Under the pieces are notes generated by a model. It was given only the letters and a program-made list of their open reading frames with translations, did not search any database and was not told the origin of the DNA. Below, piece by piece: positions 43,025 through 48,747 of a stretch of 48,747 nt of DNA. The position numbers were made by a program, and so were the translations under genes. Numbering within the stretch: the first letter of the stretch is position 1; the number at the start of each line of letters is the position of its first letter. The stretch spans positions 1 through 48,747 of the forward strand of contig PLOR01000075.1 of NCBI GenBank assembly GCA_003142185.1, read 5' to 3'. The DNA is from Bryobacterales bacterium (GTDB lineage Bacteria > Acidobacteriota > Terriglobia > Bryobacterales > Bryobacteraceae).

Positions 43025-46000
43025 ATGCGAATACTCTTGGTTACATCTTTAACATTGTTGATAGCGTTTGCGGCGGCGTCGCAAACGACCACCACCGGCT
43101 GGCAGCTCGTGTGGAGCGATGAGTTTAACGGCGCGGCGGGCACTCCGCCCGATCCCACCAAGTGGAACTACGATCTGGGCGGCGGGGGTTGGGGCAACGG
43201 CGAAGCCGAAACTTACACCAACTCCACCAACAACGCTTTTCAAGATGGCAACGGCAACCTGGTGATCCGCGCCATCCGCGATTCCAGCGGCAATTACACA
43301 TCCGCGCGCTTGCAAACCGGCAGCCCCGGCGCTTCCACGAACACCACGGATCTGAGCTGGCAATATGGCCTGGTGGAAGCCAGAATCAAGCTTCCGTTTG
43401 GCCACGGCGTATGGCCCGCCTTCTGGATGCTGGGTGAAAACATCGGAACCATTGGCTGGCCCTGGTGTGGCGAAGTCGACATCATGGAGAATTTCGGGAC
43501 CTACGGCAACGTGAATGACACCTCTATCAACAACGGCACCGCGCACGGACCGATAACGCCGGTTGGCTCGGGCAATTACAGCGACTACAGCGCCGGCGGC
43601 CGGTACACGCTGCCGCTGGGCGAGACCGTCTACGACGACTACCACGTGTACGCCATCCAGTGGTCGCAAGACTCGGTCGCGTTTTATCTGGACGGGCAGA
43701 ACTACTACACGGCCACGCCGGATCAGGTTCCGGCGGGGTACTGGGAATTCAATAATAACTTCTTCCTTCTGCTAAACCTCGCCATTGGCGGGCCCGGCAC
43801 GTTTCTCGGCACGCCGAGCGCCAGCTCGCCATTTCCGAATCAGGACATGCTGGTGGATTACGTGCGCGTCTACCAGGCGACTACCGTCAGCGCCACGACG
43901 CCGGTCATCACGCCCTCGGGGATACTGAATGCCGCGTCTTTCCTGGGAGACATCGCGCCCGGCAGCCTAATCTCCTTGTTCGGCTATAATCTCGCGGATA
44001 ACACGTATCAGGGCTCGCAGGTGCTCGACACCAACAACCATTTCCTCACCTCGGTGGCTGGCGTCAGTGTCAGCGTGAATAGCGTGAATGCGCCGCTCAC
44101 TTACGTCGCCCCGGGGCAAATCAATTTCCAGGTGCCTTGGGGAACCGCGCCCGGCACGGCGGTGACCGTGCAGGTGACGCGGGCCGGCGCGCAAAGCAAC
44201 GCGGAGACGATTACGATCGCGAACACAGCTTCGCCATCCATGTTCCTCAACAACCTCACGACCGGCGTGGCGTGGGTGACCGGGACCGTGGCGGAAAATT
44301 GCCCCACCTCGCAATGCACGGTCCAAGCCGGCAACACATATCAACTCTGGGCCAACGGATTGGGACCGAAGAACCTCCCCGAGCAGGATGGCGTGGGCGA
44401 TGGCGCGACGAACATCAACGATCTGTCGGTGGTCGGCGGTGCAGCGAATTGCCAGTTGACGATCGGCGGCGTCGCGGCCACGGTGACTTACTGCGGCGCG
44501 GCGCCAGGCCTGGTCATCGACCAATTGAACTTCACTTATCCGGCGGGGATACCATCGGGCGCGCCGGTGGAAGCGGTGCTCACCATCACTAACCCCACGG
44601 GCAGAGTCCTCACTCTCGCCACCGGCAGATTCTGGCTGCCGGCGCCGACGCCGCCCACCGCGGCGCAGCAAGCGGGACACATGCTGGCGCAAATGACGCA
44701 GGCGCAGAAACTGCAACTGGTGGCGGGCGCGCTCGGCCCGGTGACCAATATCTTCAACCCGTCGAATGGCGCGGGCGGCTATATTCCCGGCATTCCGGAG
44801 CTGGGCATTCCGGCTCTCTACTTTGTCGACGGCAGCCTGGGAGTGGCGGATGGCAAGGCACCGTCGACGGTGCTGCCTTCCTCGCTTGCCAGCGCCGCCA
44901 CCTGGGATACGAACCTGGCGTATCAATTCGGGACCGTGATCGGCGCCGAGACAAACGCTTGGGGGATGAACGTAAACCTGGGCGGCAATACCAACATGAT
45001 TGGCCGCGAGCCGCGCGACGGCCGTACCTTCGAGACCAAGGGCGAAGATCCCATCCTGGCGGGCAAAATCGCCGCGCAACACGTTTCGGCCGTGCAGTCC
45101 CAGCACGTGATCGGAGGCGTGAAGCACTATGCGTTCAACGACCAGGAGACCGGCCGCACCTTCAGTAACGTTATCATCGACGACCGCGGCGGGCGCGAAA
45201 GCGACCTGCTGGCGTTTGAGATCGGCGTCAAGGACGGCGGCGTGCAGTCGGTGATGTGCTCCTATAACCTGCTGAACGGCACTTGGGCTTGCGAGGACCC
45301 ATACTTACTCACACAAGTGCTGAAGACCGATTGGGGCTTCACCGGATTCGTCATGTCGGACTGGTGGGCGCTGCCGGCCTCGGGGCCCGCCTCGCAGACG
45401 GTAACGGCGGCGAATGCCGGGCTCGATCAGGAACAGCCGGACAATGAATTCTTCAACGCCACTGCTTTTGAGGCGGCCGTGGCGTCGGGCGAGGTGCCGC
45501 AATCGCGCGTGGATGACATGGCGACGCGAATTCTGCACGCCATGTACCAGGTGGGAGTCTTCAACCAGCCGCCCGCCGTCACGTCGCTTGCGCCGGCCAT
45601 GGTCGCCACCGACGAGGCGATCGCGCAAAAAGTCGAGGAGCAGGGCGCGGTGCTGTTGAAGAACGCCGGCGGGCAACTGCCGCTGAACGCGGCGAAGCTC
45701 AGCTCGATCGCGGTGATCGGGTCGCACGCCAATCAAGGAGTGCTCACCGGCGGCGGTTCGGCTCAGGTGTATCCGACCGAAGGCGTGGTGCTCAACGAAG
45801 GCTATCCCGCGGTTCCCGGATGGTCGCAGGTGATCTGGATCCCGTCTTCGCCGCTCCAGTATATCGAGGCGGCGGCGCCCAACGCGAAGGTGCAATACAA
45901 CGATGGAACCAACGCCACCACGGCGGCTTCGCTGGCGGCAACTTCGAGCGTGGCGATCGTATTTGTCAGCCAGTGGACCAGCGAAGGGATGGACATGCCG

Positions 46001-46804
46001 AGCCTGAATTTCACCGACGTGATTCACTCGACGCCCATCAATCAGGATGCGCTGGTGGCCGCGGTGGCAGCGGCCAATCCGCACACCATCGTGGTGATGG
46101 AAAATGGCGGCGCGCAGGTCTTGCCGTGGCTGGGCAGCGTGAACGCGGTACTGGAAGCGTGGTTCCCCGGCATACATGGCGGGCAGGCGATCGCCAATAT
46201 TCTGTTCGGCGAAGTGAACCCTTCGGGCAAACTGCCGGTCACGTTTCCCGCCAGCGTAAGCCAGTTGCCGCGGCCGGTGATTCCCGGGTCGAACTCCGCG
46301 AGCACGCCCTTCACGGAGAACTATTCCGAAGGCCTGCTGGTCGGCTACAAATGGTACGACTCCCAAGGCTTCACGCCGGAATTTCCTTTCGGCTTCGGCC
46401 TGTCGTACACCACCTTCCAGTTTTCCAACGTGGCGCTAGTGAATAACCTGAGCGCGAGCAATCCCAACATACAGGTGACGTTCAACCTGCAGAACACGGG
46501 CACCGTGACGGGCGCCGAAGTGGCACAGGTTTACCTGGCGCTGCCGGCCAGCACGAACGAGCCGCCCAAGCGCCTGGTGGGATGGCAGAAAGTTCCGCTC
46601 ACGCCCGGCCAGCAGCAGAGCGTGACGGTGGAAGTGGACGAGAACGATTCTTCGCATCCGCTCTCGTACTGGGACACCACCTCGGGCAGTTGGCTGATGG
46701 CGCCGGGCACCTACACCGTGTATTTGGGCAACTCGTCGTACCTGGGTAACTCGTCCTCGCTACCCAGTTTGCAGGTTGCCGGAACCTTCCAGATAGGCTC
46801 GTAG
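43025..46804 (+). CDS. GH16 / TIGR03437-like / GH3 fusion glycosidase
   Basis: 1259-residue secreted enzyme; signal peptide MRILLVTSLTLLIAFAAAS. Residues about 25-290 are a GH16 endo-beta-glucanase (LVWSDEFNG, KWNYDLGGGGWGNGEAETYT, GHGVWPAFWMLG) with the catalytic motif EVDIME: E150 nucleophile, D152, E155 acid/base. Residues about 297-537 are a TIGR03437-like domain (GILNAASFLGDIAPGSLISL, YVAPGQINFQVPWG). From about 547 a GH3 beta-glucosidase: GREPRDGRTFETKGEDP, GVKHYAFNDQE with K700-H701, and the nucleophile D779 in GFVMSDWWA; then the GH3 C-terminal domain and an Fn3-like end (VAQVYLALPAS). Together they could cut beta-1,3 or mixed-linkage glucan internally and release glucose; the exact substrate is inferred. 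No SD is obvious before ATG 43025. Confidence 0.93.
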   Translation: MRILLVTSLTLLIAFAAASQTTTTGWQLVWSDEFNGAAGTPPDPTKWNYDLGGGGWGNGEAETYTNSTNNAFQDGNGNLVIRAIRDSSGNYTSARLQTGSPGASTNTTDLSWQYGLVEARIKLPFGHGVWPAFWMLGENIGTIGWPWCGEVDIMENFGTYGNVNDTSINNGTAHGPITPVGSGNYSDYSAGGRYTLPLGETVYDDYHVYAIQWSQDSVAFYLDGQNYYTATPDQVPAGYWEFNNNFFLLLNLAIGGPGTFLGTPSASSPFPNQDMLVDYVRVYQATTVSATTPVITPSGILNAASFLGDIAPGSLISLFGYNLADNTYQGSQVLDTNNHFLTSVAGVSVSVNSVNAPLTYVAPGQINFQVPWGTAPGTAVTVQVTRAGAQSNAETITIANTASPSMFLNNLTTGVAWVTGTVAENCPTSQCTVQAGNTYQLWANGLGPKNLPEQDGVGDGATNINDLSVVGGAANCQLTIGGVAATVTYCGAAPGLVIDQLNFTYPAGIPSGAPVEAVLTITNPTGRVLTLATGRFWLPAPTPPTAAQQAGHMLAQMTQAQKLQLVAGALGPVTNIFNPSNGAGGYIPGIPELGIPALYFVDGSLGVADGKAPSTVLPSSLASAATWDTNLAYQFGTVIGAETNAWGMNVNLGGNTNMIGREPRDGRTFETKGEDPILAGKIAAQHVSAVQSQHVIGGVKHYAFNDQETGRTFSNVIIDDRGGRESDLLAFEIGVKDGGVQSVMCSYNLLNGTWACEDPYLLTQVLKTDWGFTGFVMSDWWALPASGPASQTVTAANAGLDQEQPDNEFFNATAFEAAVASGEVPQSRVDDMATRILHAMYQVGVFNQPPAVTSLAPAMVATDEAIAQKVEEQGAVLLKNAGGQLPLNAAKLSSIAVIGSHANQGVLTGGGSAQVYPTEGVVLNEGYPAVPGWSQVIWIPSSPLQYIEAAAPNAKVQYNDGTNATTAASLAATSSVAIVFVSQWTSEGMDMPSLNFTDVIHSTPINQDALVAAVAAANPHTIVVMENGGAQVLPWLGSVNAVLEAWFPGIHGGQAIANILFGEVNPSGKLPVTFPASVSQLPRPVIPGSNSASTPFTENYSEGLLVGYKWYDSQGFTPEFPFGFGLSYTTFQFSNVALVNNLSASNPNIQVTFNLQNTGTVTGAEVAQVYLALPASTNEPPKRLVGWQKVPLTPGQQQSVTVEVDENDSSHPLSYWDTTSGSWLMAPGTYTVYLGNSSYLGNSSSLPSLQVAGTFQIGS

Positions 46805-46885
46805 CGTGAGGTAGGTCCCCGACGTCCCCGACCTGCCAACTGCAAGGCGCGCAGGCCGGCCGCCCGCGCCACCTCAGTTGTGCGA

Positions 46886-46891
46886 TATGCT
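46886..46891 (+). promoter_or_regulatory. -10-like element TATGCT for the M28 peptidase
   Basis: TATGCT ending 8 bases before ATG 46900 and no ribosome binding site; same hexamer as before pgl. The 95-base gap also has a GTCCCCGAC direct repeat near 46816-46834 and a TCCCCGACCTGCCAA string that recurs near 48448. Confidence 0.38.
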
Positions 46892-46899
46892 GGTTTCCC

Positions 46900-48300
46900 A
46901 TGAAGCCGGTTGGACTGTTCTTGTGCACACTGATGATGGCGCCGGCGTTGGTCGCGGCGGACCCGGCCGCTGACAGCGCCATTCATCCTCAAGTGAAAAA
47001 GGTCGTGGAGGAGGTCTCCGCGGAGCGCATTCGCGCCACGATCGAAAAGCTGGTGAGCTTCGGCACCCGCCACACACTGTCGGCGCAGGATGACCCGGAC
47101 CACGGAATTGGCGCTGCGCGTAAGTGGATCTTCGCCGAGTTCCAGAGTTACAGCCCGCGCCTCCAGGTGCGCTACGACCACTGGCGCGTAAAAAAGACCG
47201 GGCGCATTTTCAAGGACGCCGACCTATATAACGTGATCGCGGTGCTGCCGGGCAAGACCATGCCGGAGGTCGAGGTGGTGGTGAGCGCCCACTACGATTC
47301 CATCAATCTAGGCAAGCTGCCGGCGCCAGCAGCCGCGGGCGAACGGCCGCTGCAAGTGGATTGGGAGAAGACCGCCGAACTGCCCGCTCCCGGTGCCTGC
47401 GACGACGGCAGCGGCATTGCGGCGGTGATGGAACTGGCGCGGGTGATGAGCCAGTACGAGTTTGCGAAGACGCTGGTCTTCATTGCCTTCGCCGGCGAAG
47501 AGCAGGGGTTGGTGGGCGGCACGCTGGAGGCGGCCCAGGCGAAGAAGGACGGAACTCTCATCGAAGCTGTGCTGAACAACGACATCATCGGCACCGACGT
47601 TACCGGCGACGGCCGCACCGGCAACAGCGCGGTGAACGTTTATAGCGACGATCAGCTCGATAGCCTGGCGCAGGGGCTGGCGCGCTATGTGCAATGGGCC
47701 GGTGCGCGGTATCTGCCGAGCCTGAAGGTGAACGTGCAATACACGCAGGACCGGCTGGGCCGCGGCGGCGACCAGACGCCGTTTCAGCAGCAAGGCTTCA
47801 GCGCGGTTCGGCTCTCCACGCCCAACGAGATCTTGGCGAACCAGCATCACGAAGGGGACACGCTCGAAAACATGTCGGTGCCGTACACGACGCGCGTGGC
47901 CAAGCTGAATGCCGCAGCGGCAGCCGCATTGGCGTTGGCGCCGCGTACGCCGGATATCTGGACCGTGAGCGCGGCGACCGGCACGGCGGCGAATGCGCCG
48001 GCGCCGCCGCGGCTGCCGATGATTTCGCGCGGCAGGGGTTATGACGCCGTGCTGCGCTGGCGCGCGGCGAGCCCGGACGCCAACCTCAAGGGCTACGCCG
48101 TGGTGACGAAAGCGACCACGGCGCCATTCTGGGAGCAGGAGATTTTCGTCGGCAAAGTCACCGAGTTCACGCTGGAGGGAGTGTCCATCGACGACACTAA
48201 GTTCGGCGTGAAGGCCATCGGCAATGACGGGACCGAGAGCCTGGTGGCAGCTTATGTGTATCCGCCGCGAGGGAAAGCGGAGTATAAGACGGAGCCGTAA
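46900..48300 (+). CDS. M28 family zinc peptidase
   Basis: 466 residues, signal peptide MKPVGLFLCTLMMAPALVAA. Two-zinc exopeptidase of family M28 (aminopeptidase type). Metal and catalytic residues are all visible: H131 and D133 in SAHYDS, D168 (bridging) in GACDDGSG, E200 (general base) and E201 in AFAGEEQGL, D228 in NNDIIG, and H317 in HHEGDT. A C-terminal Fn3-like region (about 375-460) carries RGYDAVLRWRAASPDANLKG. Secreted to the periplasm or outside; likely trims peptides for uptake. It lies 95 bases after the GH16-GH3 gene but has its own -10-like element. Confidence 0.93.
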   Translation: MKPVGLFLCTLMMAPALVAADPAADSAIHPQVKKVVEEVSAERIRATIEKLVSFGTRHTLSAQDDPDHGIGAARKWIFAEFQSYSPRLQVRYDHWRVKKTGRIFKDADLYNVIAVLPGKTMPEVEVVVSAHYDSINLGKLPAPAAAGERPLQVDWEKTAELPAPGACDDGSGIAAVMELARVMSQYEFAKTLVFIAFAGEEQGLVGGTLEAAQAKKDGTLIEAVLNNDIIGTDVTGDGRTGNSAVNVYSDDQLDSLAQGLARYVQWAGARYLPSLKVNVQYTQDRLGRGGDQTPFQQQGFSAVRLSTPNEILANQHHEGDTLENMSVPYTTRVAKLNAAAAAALALAPRTPDIWTVSAATGTAANAPAPPRLPMISRGRGYDAVLRWRAASPDANLKGYAVVTKATTAPFWEQEIFVGKVTEFTLEGVSIDDTKFGVKAIGNDGTESLVAAYVYPPRGKAEYKTEP

Positions 48301-48310
48301 CGTCTGGCTC

Positions 48311-48389
48311 GGTAGGACAGGCCATCGCCTTTTGTGGCCTGTCGCTGCCGGCGCTTGACAGACGACAAAAACCGGTCGTCTGTCCTACC
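48311..48389. repeat. Nested three-hairpin inverted repeat
   Basis: Outer arms 48311-48320 and 48380-48389 (GGTAGGACAG / CTGTCCTACC) enclose two inner hairpins: GACAGGCCA..TGGCCTGTC (48316-48343) and GACAGACGAC..GTCGTCTGTC (48357-48384). Starts 11 bases after the peptidase stop. Same family as the repeat at 21158-21237. Could cap the transcript end. Confidence 0.75.
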
Positions 48390-48747
48390 GGCACGAGATC
48401 TTCGGCGGCAGTTACTGAGTTCACAGTGGTGAAAGGTGGGGCGTGGTCCCCGACCTGCCAAATGCCGACCGCTAGCCCAGCCACCGCGCAACTCAGTCAC
48501 AACCCTTCTTCCCCACTAACTCAATCACTTAGCTTTCAAAACCCTTGACGTACCCCTTATCCTTAAATCAGAACTGTGGCGCCAGGCTCCGCTGCTAGTT
48601 CTTACTTGTTGGCCAACAAGCGTTGCACTCAAGTGGTACTGAACTTCCGGCGCCCCTTAAAGGCATGCGGGGTCCCCTTCGGGCTGGACTCTCGACGGAA
48701 GACTTTGGATTCCCGGAATTCATAACCGCCGGCGGAATACGGATAGC
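48390..48747. other. Terminal region without a recognised gene
   Basis: I see no convincing gene. Two - strand frames without starts run off the window edge (stops at 48629 and 48595); either could be the C-terminus of a gene outside, but neither shows family sequence. Confidence 0.4.

Noticed and set aside
48595-48747. Partial - strand frames at the right edge
   Set aside because: Two competing frames, neither with recognisable sequence; cannot decide from this window.
1-48747. CRISPR array, tRNA/rRNA, insertion sequence or prophage
   Set aside because: I saw no evenly spaced repeats, no tRNA-like cloverleaf, no transposase or phage structural gene. The repeats found are inverted or dispersed, not CRISPR-like.

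Overview
The window looks like a stretch of chromosome from a soil acidobacterium close to Candidatus Solibacter / Bryobacterales. This rests on families that are characteristic of that group: five VWFA-related acidobacterial domains in four genes, two copies of the Solibacter-type C-terminal domain (TIGR03437-like), three CRTAC1-type FG-GAP/ASPIC-UnbV proteins, and one very large Oar-like TonB-dependent receptor with an N-terminal carboxypeptidase-regulatory-like domain. Base composition is GC-rich and nearly every gene product carries an N-terminal signal or anchor. I saw no tRNA, rRNA, CRISPR, prophage or insertion sequence.

Layout. 1-9300: 6-phosphogluconolactonase, squalene-hopene cyclase (hopanoid synthesis), an unknown membrane protein, an AIM24-family protein, a 58-residue small gene, a VapBC toxin-antitoxin pair and two MacB/FtsX-type ABC permeases without an ATPase. 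9293-13873: a large secreted VWA-like protein, a small ORF with a strong ribosome binding site, and a secreted TIGR03437-type protein. 13923-29522: a dense block of secreted TPR, CRTAC1 and VWFA proteins, including a four-gene operon CRTAC1-TPR-TPR-CRTAC1 with 4-base overlaps, divergent from a three-part protein (Ig-like region, single CXXCH haem-c motif, TolB/PD40 propeller, TPR array). 29916-33569: the TonB receptor with a clear promoter and intrinsic terminator. 34187-42747: two more VWFA proteins, a second CXXCH-propeller-TPR protein, and a divergent TPR pair matching the two TPR types of the operon. 43025-48300: a 1259-residue GH16 / TIGR03437-like / GH3 fusion glycosidase and an M28 zinc peptidase.

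How the genes may work together (inference). The repeated families behave as modules: TPR type A (three copies), TPR type B (two), CRTAC1 (three), CXXCH-propeller-TPR (two) and VWFA (five domains in four genes), always mixed with each other. This suggests a paralogous set of periplasmic or cell-surface protein complexes built from propellers, TPR scaffolds and VWFA binding domains, in a neighbourhood that also has polysaccharide (beta-glucan) and peptide degradation and a TonB importer. I know of no characterised member of the CXXCH-propeller-TPR family; it and the CRTAC1/TPR operon are the best candidates for an undescribed system.

Two window-wide signals are not coding. First, about nine genes have a -10-like hexamer (TANNNT or CATAAT) ending 6-9 bases before the start codon and no obvious Shine-Dalgarno sequence, which points to leaderless transcripts, while other genes have good ribosome binding sites. 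Second, intergenic gaps carry several families of long imperfect inverted repeats, including one family with four copies.
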